A model generated the notes under the pieces. It saw only the letters and a program-made list of their open reading frames with translations, had not been told where the DNA came from and ran no database searches. From positions 1 through 48,144 of the forward strand of contig JACESO010000010.1 of NCBI GenBank assembly GCA_013911745.1: 48,144 nucleotides of DNA. Direction: 5' to 3'. A program made the translations under genes and the position numbers. Positions 18,832 through 28,200 of the stretch are shown piece by piece. Within the stretch, counting starts at the first letter, position 1; each line of letters begins with the position of its first letter. The DNA comes from Sphingobium sp. Lineage in GTDB: Bacteria; Pseudomonadota; Alphaproteobacteria; Sphingomonadales; Sphingomonadaceae.

Positions 18832-19017
18832 CTATTCGTGCGGGCGCAGCGCGCGGTTGAGGCTGTCCAGCACGGCGTCGATCGGCTCGGTCACGGTAAC
18901 GCTGCGCCCTTCGCCGAAGCGGATGCGGGTGCCGTCGCTGACCTGCGTGACGAAGGTGACCTGAGCGGGATTGATCGCGGTCTGGGTCCGGTCGGTGCCG
19001 ACGAACATCACGAGCAT
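18832..19017 (-). CDS. Small FlbD-like hypothetical protein
   Basis: A 61-aa protein starting at ATG 19017 with AAGGAG 8-12 bases upstream, so translation is credible. The sequence (for example INPAQVTFVTQVSDGTRIRF and GRSVTVTEPIDAVLDSLN) has the strand pattern of the short FlbD-type family: a presumptive beta-hairpin, a residue motif describing a value and a terminal helix. Unlike true FlbD it is not in a flagellar locus. The function is unknown. It could be a member of a lineage-specific small-protein family. Confidence 0.65.
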   Translation of the reverse strand: MLVMFVGTDRTQTAINPAQVTFVTQVSDGTRIRFGEGRSVTVTEPIDAVLDSLNRALRPHE

Positions 19018-19093
19018 GGCGTCCTCTCCTTTGTCTTTCCTTGGGCAGCCAGCCTAGCGGCTTTCGAAGCGCGCGCCAGCGTTGATTTGTGCC

Positions 19094-20410
19094 TCAGGCG
19101 GCGCTGATCGCCGCGATGAACCCGCCCGCGCGCCGTTCCAGCCGATGGGCCTCCGCCGCCAGCCGGTCCGCCACCTGGCCCATGCCCCGCGCGGCTTCGA
19201 CGCTGGCCTGCGCATTGTCGCCGATCTGGCGCGCGCCGGCGCGGATATGGTCGCTCGACGCGCCCGCTTCGGCGACGCTCTGCGCCATCGCCCGGCTGAA
19301 CGCGCCCTGTCGGCTTACGGCGTCGAACACCGCACTGGAGAGGCGATCGGCCCGCGACATGGTGGCATCCATATGGGCGTGGCTCGCGGCAGCCTCGGCG
19401 ATCGCCCCGCGAATATGGTCGATCCGGCCCGCAATACCGGCAGCGGCGGCGCGTGTCTGTTGCGCCAGCAGCTTGACCTCGCGCGCAACCACCGCGAACC
19501 CATGGCCCGCTTCCCCCGCGCGTGCGGCCTCTATCCCGGCATTGAGCGCCAGCATCGCGGTGGCGGCGGCGATGTCGTCGATCAGGGCGATCACTTCACC
19601 AATCCCGTCCGCCTCCTCGCGCAGGGCCGCGCTGCGTTTGAGGCCCGCGCGGCTGTGCGCCGCAGCTTGCCGGATCGCCTGGCCCGCATTCTGCGCCTCT
19701 TCCTCCATCGTCTGGAACAGTGCGCCAAGTTCCGCGCCGCCTGACGACAGCTGCGTCAGCCGCTCCGCAGTCTGTGCCGCGGCGGCGGCCATCGCCACAG
19801 AATCCGCCCCATCTCCGGCCGCGCGGTCCACCGCCTTGGCGGCAAGATCGGACAAGCGGTGGGCCATGGCGGTAAGATCAGCGATCATCACCGCGACGTC
19901 ATGGCGGAAGGCGGCGCTTTCGCGCGTCACATGCTCGACCTGCGCTGTCCGCGCCAGCGATGCCCGGGCGTCGCGCTCCGCCGTCAGCCGCAACAGCGCC
20001 GGCCCGCCCAGCACGCCGGCATAGAGGCCGCTCTCGGTAACGATCAGCCCCTCGCAGCCTGCCCCCTGCGCCGCGAACAGGTCGACCAGCGCCTCGACGC
20101 TCGCGGTGCGCTCCACGGTCGCGCAGCGATGGACATGATCGTCCAGCCGCCCGCCGAAGCTGGGATTGCGCAGCAGCGCATGGCCGAAGGGGTTGAACAG
20201 GATGCGCCGCATGTCCCGCTCGTAGATGGCGCCGACAGGCCGGCCGGCCCCGTTTAGCACTGGCAGCAGCCGCAGCCCCGGATCCGACTGAAAGAAATCG
20301 ACCGCATCGCTCAGCTTTTGCCCCAGCCGCACGACCGGCGCGGCCTCTGCTAAGGCCACACAAGGCACGGGGGCGAACGCGTCAGGCGCGATGCGGTCGG
20401 CGGAAATCAT
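19094..20410 (-). CDS. Cytoplasmic methyl-accepting chemotaxis-type receptor with N-terminal CBS-like module
   Basis: A 438-aa protein with no signal peptide and no membrane helix. Residues about 25-140 look like a CBS-pair-like sensor ([34 protein letters not shown], then [31 protein letters not shown]); a similar module precedes GGDEF domains in other proteins. Residues about 150-438 are a long coiled coil with the MCP signalling tip [43 protein letters not shown] modules typically bind adenosine nucleotides, so sensing of an intracellular ligand is inferred. The usual tip QTNLLALNA is changed to ATAMLALNA. No che genes lie nearby, so it is an orphan receptor or a regulator outside chemotaxis. 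Confidence 0.82.
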   Translation of the reverse strand: MISADRIAPDAFAPVPCVALAEAAPVVRLGQKLSDAVDFFQSDPGLRLLPVLNGAGRPVGAIYERDMRRILFNPFGHALLRNPSFGGRLDDHVHRCATVERTASVEALVDLFAAQGAGCEGLIVTESGLYAGVLGGPALLRLTAERDARASLARTAQVEHVTRESAAFRHDVAVMIADLTAMAHRLSDLAAKAVDRAAGDGADSVAMAAAAAQTAERLTQLSSGGAELGALFQTMEEEAQNAGQAIRQAAAHSRAGLKRSAALREEADGIGEVIALIDDIAAATAMLALNAGIEAARAGEAGHGFAVVAREVKLLAQQTRAAAAGIAGRIDHIRGAIAEAAASHAHMDATMSRADRLSSAVFDAVSRQGAFSRAMAQSVAEAGASSDHIRAGARQIGDNAQASVEAARGMGQVADRLAAEAHRLERRAGGFIAAISAA

Positions 20411-20495
20411 GGCCGGGGACTAGCGCCCCAATGGTAAATGCCGGGTTAGGATTTGGTGACACTTTGATGACAAAGGGCGATTTTCCGCCATTTTT

Positions 20496-21284
20496 TCAGC
20501 TTTTGCCGGGCTGATAGCCAAAGGCGTCCCGCGCCAGCTTCACCACGGCCGGGTCCGCGTCGGGAAAGTCCATCGGCACCAATTGCTCCAGCCGGTCGGC
20601 GACCTGCGTCAGCGCCGCGATCCGGCCCGCCTTGCGATTATTATTGTCGATCACCGTCCATGGCGCGTGCTTGCTGTCCGTCTTCTTGAACATGGCATGC
20701 ATGGCGTCGAGATAGTCCGCCCGATGCGCCCGGTTGCGATAATCGTCCGCGCCGGTCTTCCACCGCTTCCACGGCGTATCGAGCCGCTGCGCCAGCTGTT
20801 CGTCCTGCGTTTCCTGCGTGATGTGGACGAACAGCTTGATGAGGTTGGTGCCCGCCTCGACCTGCTGCTTCTCGAAGGCGTTGATCTCGTCATAGGCGCG
20901 CTTCCACTCCTTCTTCGAACAGAAGCCCTCGACCCGTTCCACCAGCACCCGCCCATACCAGCTGCGGTCGAAGATCGCGATATTGCGCCCTGCGGGCAGG
21001 CGCGTCCAGAAGCGCCAGAGGAAATGATGGTCGCGCTCGATCTCGCTGGGCGCGGCGATGGGGTGGACCTGATAATAGCGCGGGTCCCAGTCGGCGGTCA
21101 TCCGCTTGATGATCCCACCCTTGCCCGCCGCATCCCACCCTTCCAGCAGGATGACGCTGCGCCGGTCGTGCAGGATATGCGCGACCTGTATCTTAGCCAG
21201 CCGATGCTGGAGAGCGGCAAGATCGGCGTCATAGTCGCCCTTGTACTTCGCCCCGGTTTCGTAATCGGCAAGGTCGATGGTCAT
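20496..21284 (-). CDS. ppk2: Polyphosphate kinase 2 family protein (PPK2)
   Basis: PPK2 enzymes transfer phosphate between polyphosphate and nucleoside di- or monophosphates. The 262-aa single-domain protein carries Walker A GWDAAGKGG at residues 49-57, Walker B FDRSWYGR at 105-112 and the lid segment WKRWKTGADDY. The length and single domain match the short PPK2 classes; ADP versus AMP specificity cannot be set from sequence alone. ATG 21284 is preceded by AAGGA. The gene lies 63 bases downstream of aspS in the same direction, with a long hairpin between that includes this ribosome site. Confidence 0.93.
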   Translation of the reverse strand: MTIDLADYETGAKYKGDYDADLAALQHRLAKIQVAHILHDRRSVILLEGWDAAGKGGIIKRMTADWDPRYYQVHPIAAPSEIERDHHFLWRFWTRLPAGRNIAIFDRSWYGRVLVERVEGFCSKKEWKRAYDEINAFEKQQVEAGTNLIKLFVHITQETQDEQLAQRLDTPWKRWKTGADDYRNRAHRADYLDAMHAMFKKTDSKHAPWTVIDNNNRKAGRIAALTQVADRLEQLVPMDFPDADPAVVKLARDAFGYQPGKS

Positions 21285-21294
21285 GGGCGCGTCC

Positions 21295-21345
21295 TTTTCC
21301 TTTGCGCCATGCTGGACCCGGCGGGCGCACGGCGCAAAGGGAAAA
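21295..21345 (-). promoter_or_regulatory. Intercistronic hairpin masking the ppk2 ribosome site
   Basis: On the minus-strand transcript, the arm at 21345-21331 (TTTTCCCTTTGCGCC) pairs with the arm at 21308-21295 (GGCGCAAAGGAAAA): 10 consecutive pairs, one mismatch, then 3 more, around a 22-base loop. The 3' arm contains the AAGGA of ppk2. No U-run follows in the direction of transcription, so it is not a standard terminator; a translational gate or a processing/stability element is more likely. Confidence 0.6.
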
Positions 21346-21347
21346 AC

Positions 21348-23132
21348 TCACGCCTTCGCCTGCGGCTCCACGACACGGATGTGCAGTTCGCGCAGCTGCT
21401 TGAGTTCGGCCTGGCTGGGCGCGCCCATCAGCAGGTCTTCGGCGCGCTGGTTCATCGGGAAGAGCGTGATCTCGCGCAGGTTCTGCGCGCCGCACAGCAG
21501 CATTACGATACGATCGACGCCAGCCGCCATGCCGCCATGGGGCGGGGCGCCATATTGGAACGCGCGATAGAGGCCACCGAAGCGCTCCTCCACGTTCGCC
21601 TGGCTGAGGCCGACCAGCTCGAACGCCTTGACCATCGCTTCTGGCGACTGGTTGCGGATCGATCCCGACGCGATCTCGTAGCCGTTGCAGACCATGTCGT
21701 ACTGATAGGCCTTGAGGCTGAGCGGATCCTGCGTCTGCAACGCCTCCAGCCCGCCCTGCGGCATGGAGAAGGGGTTGTGCGCGAAGTCGATCTTCTTCTC
21801 GTCCTCGTCATATTCGTAGAAGGGGAAATCGACGATCCAGCACAGGTCGAACCGGTCCTTGTCGATGAGGTCCAGCTGCTCGCCCACGCGGATGCGGGCG
21901 AGGCCGGCGAGCTTGGCGGCCTGGCTTTCCTTGCCCGCCGCGAAGAACACGCCGTCATTGGGGCCAAGGCCCAGCGCCGCGATCAGCTTGGCGGTCGCTT
22001 CCTCGCCATGATTCTTGGCGATGGGGCCGCCGGGCACGCCGTCCTTGATGTTGATATAGCCGAGGCCCGAATAGCCCTCGCCCCGCGCCCAGACGTTCAT
22101 GTCGTCGAAGAATTTGCGGCTGCCAGCGCCGGCACCCGGCGCGGGGATGGCGCGGATAACGCTGCCGCTTTCCACTAGGCTCGCGAAGATGCCGAAGCCC
22201 GATCCCACGAAATGCTCGGTGACGTCCTGGATCAGGATGGGATTGCGCAGGTCGGGCTTGTCGCTGCCATATTTCAGCATCGCTTCGGCATGGGGAATGC
22301 GCGGGAAGCTGCCAGCCGGGGTGACTGGCTTGCCCTCCGCGAACGCCTCGAACACGCTGGCGATCACAGGCTCCATCGTGTTCCACACATCTTCCTGCGT
22401 AACGAAGCTCATTTCGAGGTCGAGCTGGTAGAATTCGCCGGGCAGCCGGTCGGCGCGCGGATCTTCGTCGCGGAAGCAGGGGGCGATCTGGAAATAGCGG
22501 TCGAAGCCCGCGACCATCAACAACTGCTTATATTGCTGCGGCGCCTGCGGCAGGGCGTAGAATTTGCCGGCGTGGATGCGGCTCGGCACCAGAAAGTCGC
22601 GTGCGCCCTCCGGCGAGGATGCCGTCAGGATCGGCGTCGAATATTCGGTGAAGCCCGCATCCTCCATCCGGCGGCGCATGTCGCGGATGATCTGGGTGCG
22701 CTTGACGATATTGGCGTGCAGCGTCTCGCGCCGCAGGTCAAGGAAGCGGTAGCGCAGGCGGATGTCCTCCGGATATTCCTGCTCGCCAGCAACCGGCAGC
22801 GGCAGTTCCGCCGCCGTAGACAGCACCGTTACGCGATCGGCCACGATCTCGATCTCGCCGGTCGCCATTTTGGGGTTGATCGCTTCCGGGGTGCGGGCAA
22901 CCACCTTGCCCTCGATCGTCACGACCGACTCAAGGCGCAGGGTTTCGAGAATCGCCAGCGGCTCGCTGTCCGCCTTCGCCACGATCTGGGTGATGCCATA
23001 ATGGTCGCGCAGGTCGACGAACAGCACGCCGCCATGGTCGCGCTTGCGGTGGACCCATCCCGACACGCGCACGTCATTCCCGACCTCCCCCGTGGTCAGG
23101 GCGCCGCAGGTGTGGGTGCGATAGGCGTGCAT
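21348..23132 (-). CDS. aspS: Aspartyl-tRNA synthetase
   Basis: AspRS charges tRNA-Asp; in many alphaproteobacteria it is non-discriminating and also loads Asp on tRNA-Asn for later amidation, which I cannot tell here. The 594-aa bacterial-type class II enzyme has an N-terminal OB fold ([23 protein letters not shown]), motif 2 with [10 protein letters not shown], the [12 protein letters not shown] core, the bacterial GAD insertion (about residues 280-410) and motif 3 [11 protein letters not shown]. Length is typical. The start at 23132 is divergent from rnd over about 128 bases. Confidence 0.97.
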   Translation of the reverse strand: MHAYRTHTCGALTTGEVGNDVRVSGWVHRKRDHGGVLFVDLRDHYGITQIVAKADSEPLAILETLRLESVVTIEGKVVARTPEAINPKMATGEIEIVADRVTVLSTAAELPLPVAGEQEYPEDIRLRYRFLDLRRETLHANIVKRTQIIRDMRRRMEDAGFTEYSTPILTASSPEGARDFLVPSRIHAGKFYALPQAPQQYKQLLMVAGFDRYFQIAPCFRDEDPRADRLPGEFYQLDLEMSFVTQEDVWNTMEPVIASVFEAFAEGKPVTPAGSFPRIPHAEAMLKYGSDKPDLRNPILIQDVTEHFVGSGFGIFASLVESGSVIRAIPAPGAGAGSRKFFDDMNVWARGEGYSGLGYINIKDGVPGGPIAKNHGEEATAKLIAALGLGPNDGVFFAAGKESQAAKLAGLARIRVGEQLDLIDKDRFDLCWIVDFPFYEYDEDEKKIDFAHNPFSMPQGGLEALQTQDPLSLKAYQYDMVCNGYEIASGSIRNQSPEAMVKAFELVGLSQANVEERFGGLYRAFQYGAPPHGGMAAGVDRIVMLLCGAQNLREITLFPMNQRAEDLLMGAPSQAELKQLRELHIRVVEPQAKA

Positions 23133-23260
23133 GGCGATTTGATCTTTCAGCTTCGTTTTACGGAAATGACAAAGTGTTGCAGCCCCGCTATGGCCCGTCT
23201 GTCGATGGTTCGACGAGCCCGCCGGGGAGCGGGCCAGCCCATAATAAGATCGAAGTCCAT

Positions 23261-24427
23261 ATGCAAATCCATCCGCTGATTACCGACAGCAAGGCGCTTT
23301 CCGATTTCTGCGCCCGCATCGCCAAATCGCCCTACATCGCCGTCGATACGGAGTTCATGCGGGAGAACAGCTATTGGCCGGAACTCTGCCTGGTGCAGGT
23401 GGCCGACCCCCATGAGGCGGCGGCGATCGATCCCAAGGCACCCGGCCTCGACTTGAAGCCGCTGCTGGACCTGCTGGTCGACAATGAGGATGTGCTGAAG
23501 GTGTTTCACGCCGGCGGGCAGGACATAGAGATCGTCCATAACCTGACTGGCAAGACCCCCCACCCGATGTTCGATACGCAGATCGCGGCGATGGCCCTGG
23601 GCCTTGGCGAACAGATCGGTTACGGCAATCTGGTCGACGCGTGGATGGGCGTTCAGCTCGACAAGGGCGCGCGCTTCACGGACTGGGCGCGCCGTCCGCT
23701 CGACAAAAGGCAGATCGACTATGCGATCGGCGACGTCACCTATCTGATCCAGATTTTCCCCCGGATGCTGGAGGAACTGCGCAAGACCGGGCGCGGCGAC
23801 TGGCTGGACCAGGAGATGGAGCGGATCAGCGATCCTGCCAATTACGAGAATGATCCGCAGCAGGCATGGCAGCGGGTGCGCATCGCCAGCAAGAAGGCGG
23901 ATGTGCTGGGTCGCCTCAAGGCGCTGGCCGCTTGGCGCGAGATGGAGGCGCAGGACAAGAACCTGCCCCGCGGTCGCATCGTCAAGGACGAGACGCTGGC
24001 CGACATCGCCAGCCATCCCCCGCGCGCACAGGACGACCTTGGCAAGGTGCGGGGCCTCTCCGCCACATGGAAGAGCAACGACATCGGCGCGCGGCTGATG
24101 AACGCCATCAAGAATGCGCAGCCGCTCCACCGTGACGAGATGCCCGACCGCGAACCGCGCCGACCGGGCCTGGGCAAGGACGGCGCGCTGGTGGCCGACC
24201 TTTTGAAGCTGCTGCTCAAGATCCGATCGCGCGACATCAATGTGGCGGCGCGGCTGATCGCGCGGACGGACGATATCGATGCGCTGGCGGCCGGCGTGCG
24301 CGAGGGACTGTCTATCCTGGAGGGCTGGCGCTACGAACAGTTCGGCCGTGATGCGGTCGATCTGGTCGAAGGGCGCATGGCCTTCGCGGTCAAGAATGGC
24401 CGGCTCAAAATGACGCGCACCGAGTGA
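23261..24427 (+). CDS. rnd: Ribonuclease D
   Basis: RNase D is a 3'-5' exoribonuclease trimming tRNA and other stable RNA ends. The 388-aa product has the DEDDy motifs: Asp29 and Glu31 in AVDTEFMRE, Asp in [12 protein letters not shown], and Tyr/Asp in [10 protein letters not shown], followed by an HRDC domain (about 200-290) that helps bind RNA. The open frame runs 29 codons further upstream, but ATG 23261 ([10 protein letters not shown]) matches the family start. It overlaps the region of the next gene's ribosome site and likely leads a three-gene unit. Confidence 0.95.
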   Translation: MQIHPLITDSKALSDFCARIAKSPYIAVDTEFMRENSYWPELCLVQVADPHEAAAIDPKAPGLDLKPLLDLLVDNEDVLKVFHAGGQDIEIVHNLTGKTPHPMFDTQIAAMALGLGEQIGYGNLVDAWMGVQLDKGARFTDWARRPLDKRQIDYAIGDVTYLIQIFPRMLEELRKTGRGDWLDQEMERISDPANYENDPQQAWQRVRIASKKADVLGRLKALAAWREMEAQDKNLPRGRIVKDETLADIASHPPRAQDDLGKVRGLSATWKSNDIGARLMNAIKNAQPLHRDEMPDREPRRPGLGKDGALVADLLKLLLKIRSRDINVAARLIARTDDIDALAAGVREGLSILEGWRYEQFGRDAVDLVEGRMAFAVKNGRLKMTRTE

Positions 24428-24438
24428 GAGGACGGACG

Positions 24439-24735
24439 ATGCGGACGATGATGCTAGCCGGGCTGCTGGGCCTCACCGCTTGCGCTGGTGCCAATGGCGA
24501 GGGACCGGCAACGCCCCCCACCGCCGCCGAAGGACCATGCCGCAACGACGGCCTGGACGCGTTCGTGGGGCAAAAGGCAAGCGCAGAAAGCGGCGCGGCG
24601 CTGCTCAAGGCTTCGGGCGCGAAGGCGCTGCGCTGGGGCGGCCCCGGCATGGCGATGACGATGGACTTTCGGCCCGACCGGCTGACCGTCAGCTATGACG
24701 AGGCGATGACGATCACGTCCGCGCGTTGTGGCTGA
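24439..24735 (+). CDS. Peptidase inhibitor I78-like lipoprotein
   Basis: A 98-aa predicted lipoprotein: MRTMMLAGLLGLTACAG has a short signal and the lipobox LTAC, so Cys15 would be lipidated. The mature part DAFVGQKASAESGAALLKASGAKALRWGGPGMAMTMDFRPDRLTVSYDE followed by a C-terminal CG matches the I78 inhibitor family pattern (VGQ, SGA..LR, PG..MTMDxRxDRLxV, CG). Target protease unknown. ATG 24439 with GAGAGGA upstream is preferred over GTG 24424. Its last 8 bases overlap the next gene. Confidence 0.78.
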   Translation: MRTMMLAGLLGLTACAGANGEGPATPPTAAEGPCRNDGLDAFVGQKASAESGAALLKASGAKALRWGGPGMAMTMDFRPDRLTVSYDEAMTITSARCG

Positions 24736-25117
24736 GGACGCCGCCGCCGGCCTCGCCATCCGCCTCGCCCGCGCCTCCTTTAACCGCGCACTGGCGGAAG
24801 GCGACCTTGCCGCCATCGGCCCCCTGCTCAGCGCTGAGGTGGTGATGGTGACCGGCAGCGACAGCGCCGTCATCACCGGACGCAAGGCGCAGTTGATGGC
24901 GTGGAAGCGCGAATTCGCCGCCAGGGAACGAATGATCTACACCCGCACGCCGCAGACGATCACCGCCTCTCCGGTAGAGCCGGTCGCGATGGAGCTTGGC
25001 GCCTGGCAGGGCGTCGCGGATGGGGCGGTTCAGGCGTCCGGCACCTACAGCGCCAAATGGCGCGAGGTCGGCGGCACATGGCTGATCGAAGCCGAAATCT
25101 ACGTCACGCTCGCCTGA
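24728..25117 (+). CDS. NTF2-like / DUF4440-type protein
   Basis: A 129-aa small soluble protein with the cone-shaped NTF2-like pattern: helix (LARASFNRALAEGDLAAIGPLLSAEVVMVTGSDSAVITGRKAQLMAWKREF), then strands including ASGTYSAKWREVGGTWLIEAEIYVTLA. Such proteins are steroid-isomerase-like enzymes or binding proteins; no catalytic residues are obvious, so no reaction is claimed. It starts at GTG 24728, inside the end of the lipoprotein gene (8-base overlap), and ends 7 bases before the convergent methyltransferase stop. Confidence 0.75.
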   Translation: MAEDAAAGLAIRLARASFNRALAEGDLAAIGPLLSAEVVMVTGSDSAVITGRKAQLMAWKREFAARERMIYTRTPQTITASPVEPVAMELGAWQGVADGAVQASGTYSAKWREVGGTWLIEAEIYVTLA

Positions 25118-25124
25118 GCGCGGA

Positions 25125-25994
25125 TCAGCGCTTCCACCGCGCCCAGATGGCGGTGGGCAGCGCGATGCCCCGCGCCTCTTCCCGCACCGCCAGTTCCCCG
25201 GCCTCCACAGTGCCGGGCAAGTCCGCGAACGCCTGACGCAGCAGTTCGCCGATCGCCAGCGCCGACATGCGCACGGCATAGACGGTCAGGAACAGGAAAC
25301 GGCTGTCGGCGTCCAGCAGCGCCCGGCAATTGGCAACCAAGCCAGGCAGGTCTTCTTCCAGCCGCCACACCTCGCCGTCCGGCCCGCGCCCATATTTGGG
25401 CGGGTCGAGCAAAATGCCGTCATAGCGCCGTTCCCGCCGCACTTCCCGGGCGACGAACTTCGCCGCATCCTCGACGATCCAGCGGACCGGCCGGTCCTCC
25501 ATGCCCGACAGGGCGGCGTTGGCGCGCGCCTGCGCCACCGACTTTTTCGACGCGTCGACATGCACCAGGCGCGCGCCGCCGGCCGACAGCGCCAGCGTGC
25601 CGACGCCGGTATAGCCGAACAGGTTCATCACCTCCGCATCGGGCTTGTCGGCGATCGCCCTGCGCAGGTCGTCCCACACCGGCGCCATGTCGGGGAAGAA
25701 CCCCAAATGGCGGAAGGGCGTGCAGCTCGACTGGAAGGTCACTTCACGCCAGTGCAGCGGCCAGCCTTCGGCCGGCACCGGCTTTTCATAATACCAGCGG
25801 CCGCCGCCATCCTCGTCCGATCCGGGGATGAATTCGGCGTCGGCGCGCCAGTCGGCGGTGGCAGGCTTCCACATCGCCTGTGGCTCGGGCCGGATGAAGC
25901 GGAAGCGGCCATAGCGTTCCAGCTTCCGCCCATCGCCTGAATCCAGCAGGCCGTAATCCGACCAGGGTTCGCCGATGAGCGTCTTGAGTTCCAA
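25125..25994 (-). CDS. Class I SAM-dependent methyltransferase, RlmI/RlmK-like
   Basis: A methyltransferase of the group containing 23S rRNA cytosine-5 enzymes RlmI/RlmK. The SAM-binding strand is NLFGYTGVGTLALSAGG with the acidic strand end LVHVDASKKSV, and the catalytic motif is YDGILLDPPKYGRG (DPPK). I choose TTG 25994 (preceded by GGGG) giving ELKTLIGEPWSDYGLLDSG; an in-frame ATG at 26036 has no ribosome site and would overlap thrC by 32 bases. The substrate is not proven; an RNA base is likely from the motif. It follows thrC directly and may be co-transcribed with it. Confidence 0.82.
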   Translation of the reverse strand: MELKTLIGEPWSDYGLLDSGDGRKLERYGRFRFIRPEPQAMWKPATADWRADAEFIPGSDEDGGGRWYYEKPVPAEGWPLHWREVTFQSSCTPFRHLGFFPDMAPVWDDLRRAIADKPDAEVMNLFGYTGVGTLALSAGGARLVHVDASKKSVAQARANAALSGMEDRPVRWIVEDAAKFVAREVRRERRYDGILLDPPKYGRGPDGEVWRLEEDLPGLVANCRALLDADSRFLFLTVYAVRMSALAIGELLRQAFADLPGTVEAGELAVREEARGIALPTAIWARWKR

Positions 25995-26004
25995 ATCGAC
26001 CCCG

Positions 26005-27405
26005 TCAGGCGCGCGGCGTCGCGCGTTCCGCCACATAGGCGGTCACGGCGTCAAACGTGCCGGGCAGCTTGGCATAGCTTTCCTCGCGCGCGAACAGGTC
26101 GCCCACGCGCGCCGGGAGAGGCGGGCGGGTGCCGGTCGCGCGCTCCACCGCATCGCGGAACTTGGCGGGATGGGCGGTCGCCAGCGTCACCACGGGGATC
26201 GACGGATCGAGCGCCGCTTCCCGCGCCGCCGCCAGCCCGATAGCGCTGTGCGGATCGACGATCTGCCCCGCCCCGTCATAGGCCCAGCGCATCGCCATGG
26301 TCATGCCGTCGGCATCGATCCGGGCGGAACCGAACAGATGCGCCGCCCCTTCGCGCTGCGCATTGGTGAGGCGCATGGCCCGGCTTGCCTCGAACCCGCG
26401 CATTTGGTCCGCAAGGGCCAGGCCGTCGCGCCCGCCCGCATCGAACAGCAGCCGTTCGAAGTTGGAGCTGACCTGGATGTCCATGCTGGGCGTCGCGGTC
26501 GCCACCACCTGACCCTGGCTATAGTCTCCCTCCGACAGCGCGCGATGCAGGATGTCGTTGACGTTGGTCGCTACGATCAGCTTCGCGACCGGCAGGCCCA
26601 TCTTCGCGGCGACATAACCCGCGAACACATCGCCGAAATTGCCGGTGGGGACGGAGAAGGCGACCTGCCGCTCCGGCGCGCCCAGGCGCACGGCGGCGTA
26701 GAAATAATAGACCACCTGCGCCATCAGCCGCGCCCAGTTGATGCTGTTCACCGCCGACAGGTTGAACCGGCGCGAGAAAGCGGCGTCGTTGAACATCGCC
26801 TTCACCAGCGCCTGCGCCTCGTCAAAGCTGCCGTCGATCGCGATGTTGTAGACGTTGGGCGCGCGCACCGTGGTCATCTGCCGCCGCTGCACGTCCGACA
26901 CTCGCCCGTCGGGATGCAGCATGAAGATGTCGATCTTCGCTCGCCCCGCCACCGCATCGATGGCCGCAGAGCCGGTATCCCCCGATGTCGCGCCAACGAT
27001 GGTCAGATGGTCGTCCCGGCGCGACAGGAACCGCTCGAACAATTGGCCGAGCAGCTGGAGCGCGACATCCTTGAACGCCAGCGTAGGCCCGTGGAACAGT
27101 TCCAGCAGCCAGTGCTGATGATCGAGCTGGACCAGAGGCGTCACCGCGCCATGGCTGAACCGCCCATAGGCTGCGGTGCAAAGCTCCCGCAGTTCCTCTT
27201 CGCTCAGCGATCCCGCGACGAAAGGTGCCATGACCCGAACCGCCGTCTCGACATAGGAGAGTCCGGCAAGGGCGCGAATCTGATCGGGAGTGAAGGCGGG
27301 CCAGCTCTCGGGAATATAAAGGCCGCCGTCGGACGCGAGGCCCGCCAGCGTCACATCCTCGAAACCGAGCGTCGGCGCGCTCCCCCTGGTGCTCTGATAC
27401 TGCAT
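26005..27405 (-). CDS. thrC: Threonine synthase
   Basis: ThrC converts O-phosphohomoserine to threonine with PLP. The 466-aa protein begins MQYQSTRGSAPTLGFEDVTLAGLASDGGLYIPE, typical of the long ThrC group, has the PLP lysine in FHGPTLAFKDVALQLL (Lys112) and the phosphate-binding GATSGDTGSAAIDAVAG. TTG 27414 is possible but ATG 27405 is conserved. It lies between surf1 and the methyltransferase, as commonly seen downstream of the cytochrome oxidase genes in sphingomonads; it makes no functional sense with oxidase assembly and is probably just a conserved neighbour. Confidence 0.96.
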   Translation of the reverse strand: MQYQSTRGSAPTLGFEDVTLAGLASDGGLYIPESWPAFTPDQIRALAGLSYVETAVRVMAPFVAGSLSEEELRELCTAAYGRFSHGAVTPLVQLDHQHWLLELFHGPTLAFKDVALQLLGQLFERFLSRRDDHLTIVGATSGDTGSAAIDAVAGRAKIDIFMLHPDGRVSDVQRRQMTTVRAPNVYNIAIDGSFDEAQALVKAMFNDAAFSRRFNLSAVNSINWARLMAQVVYYFYAAVRLGAPERQVAFSVPTGNFGDVFAGYVAAKMGLPVAKLIVATNVNDILHRALSEGDYSQGQVVATATPSMDIQVSSNFERLLFDAGGRDGLALADQMRGFEASRAMRLTNAQREGAAHLFGSARIDADGMTMAMRWAYDGAGQIVDPHSAIGLAAAREAALDPSIPVVTLATAHPAKFRDAVERATGTRPPLPARVGDLFAREESYAKLPGTFDAVTAYVAERATPRA

Positions 27406-27458
27406 GATGGGCAAGCGCGGTAACGCCGGGCGACGCGGGGGGCAAGCAATTAAGGCTT

Positions 27459-28118
27459 TTACGGCCCCCTAGCGGAAATATTCCGCCGCCGCAGCGCCAG
27501 CGCATAGATGATGGCCGCCACGCCGGCGAAGAAGAACCATTGCATCGCATAGGCGAGATGGTTGTTCGGGATGTCATCGATATTGGGTGGCGCGACGGGC
27601 TTCAGCCCTTCCGGCGCGCGCTTTGCGATCAGCATGGGGCGCAGCGGCGGCGCCTTGCCGCCGATCCGGGTCAGCAGCGCGCGATGGTCCGGCTCCTCGC
27701 TGATCCAGCCTTCCACCTGTCCGCCCGACCAGCCCGGCGACTGGTCCGGCCGCTGCCCGACCCCCACGGCCACCAACACGCCCGGCCCTTCCGCGCCGGT
27801 CGAACATTGGGCGATGTGGCGATACCCGCTGCTGCCGTCCGCGGCGCGCCCAGCCTCCACCTGCCAGCCCACGACGGCAAGGCAGTGGACGGAGGACGGG
27901 CGGAACAGGATGGCGGGATCGACGGGAGGCAATCCGGGAAAGGCCATAGCGGGCTTACCGGGATTGGTCGCGGCAAGGGCAAGCGCCTGCGCCTTTTCCT
28001 CCCGCCGCTGCAACTGCCAGACGCCAAGACCGATCATCGTCAGCACCGCGAGCGCGACGAGCAGCGTCGGCATGATCGGGATGCGGGCCGGGATCGGGGT
28101 CGGACTTTGCGCGGTCAT
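27459..28118 (-). CDS. SURF1 family cytochrome oxidase assembly protein
   Basis: SURF1 proteins help haem a insertion into cytochrome oxidase subunit I. The 219-aa protein has an N-terminal helix (LLVALAVLTMIGLGVWQLQRR, about residues 18-38; the WQxxR signature), a periplasmic middle, and a C-terminal helix beginning at the family hallmark NNHLAYAMQWFFFAGVAAIIYALALRRR. It is separated from ctaE by the terminator at 28143-28178, so it may have its own promoter or rely on read-through. Confidence 0.92.
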   Translation of the reverse strand: MTAQSPTPIPARIPIMPTLLVALAVLTMIGLGVWQLQRREEKAQALALAATNPGKPAMAFPGLPPVDPAILFRPSSVHCLAVVGWQVEAGRAADGSSGYRHIAQCSTGAEGPGVLVAVGVGQRPDQSPGWSGGQVEGWISEEPDHRALLTRIGGKAPPLRPMLIAKRAPEGLKPVAPPNIDDIPNNHLAYAMQWFFFAGVAAIIYALALRRRNISARGP

Positions 28119-28142
28119 GCCCCTTGGTAAACCGCCTCGCCC

Positions 28143-28178
28143 GAAAAGAAAACGGCCGGCGCATCGCTATGCCGGCCG
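28143..28178 (-). terminator. Rho-independent terminator after ctaE
   Basis: On the minus strand CGGCCGGC (28178-28171) pairs perfectly with GCCGGCCG (28160-28153) around a 10-base loop and is followed by TTTTCTTTTC. It sits 22 bases past the ctaE stop and precedes surf1 in the same direction, so the oxidase transcript likely ends or is attenuated here. Confidence 0.85.
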
Positions 28179-28200
28179 CATGTCAGGTTAACCGGCGGGA

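Noticed and set aside
20470-20500. GGCG/CGCC hairpin with T-run as terminator for ppk2
   Set aside because: The T-run is on the plus strand, while both flanking genes are read on the minus strand; the stem is only 4-5 pairs.
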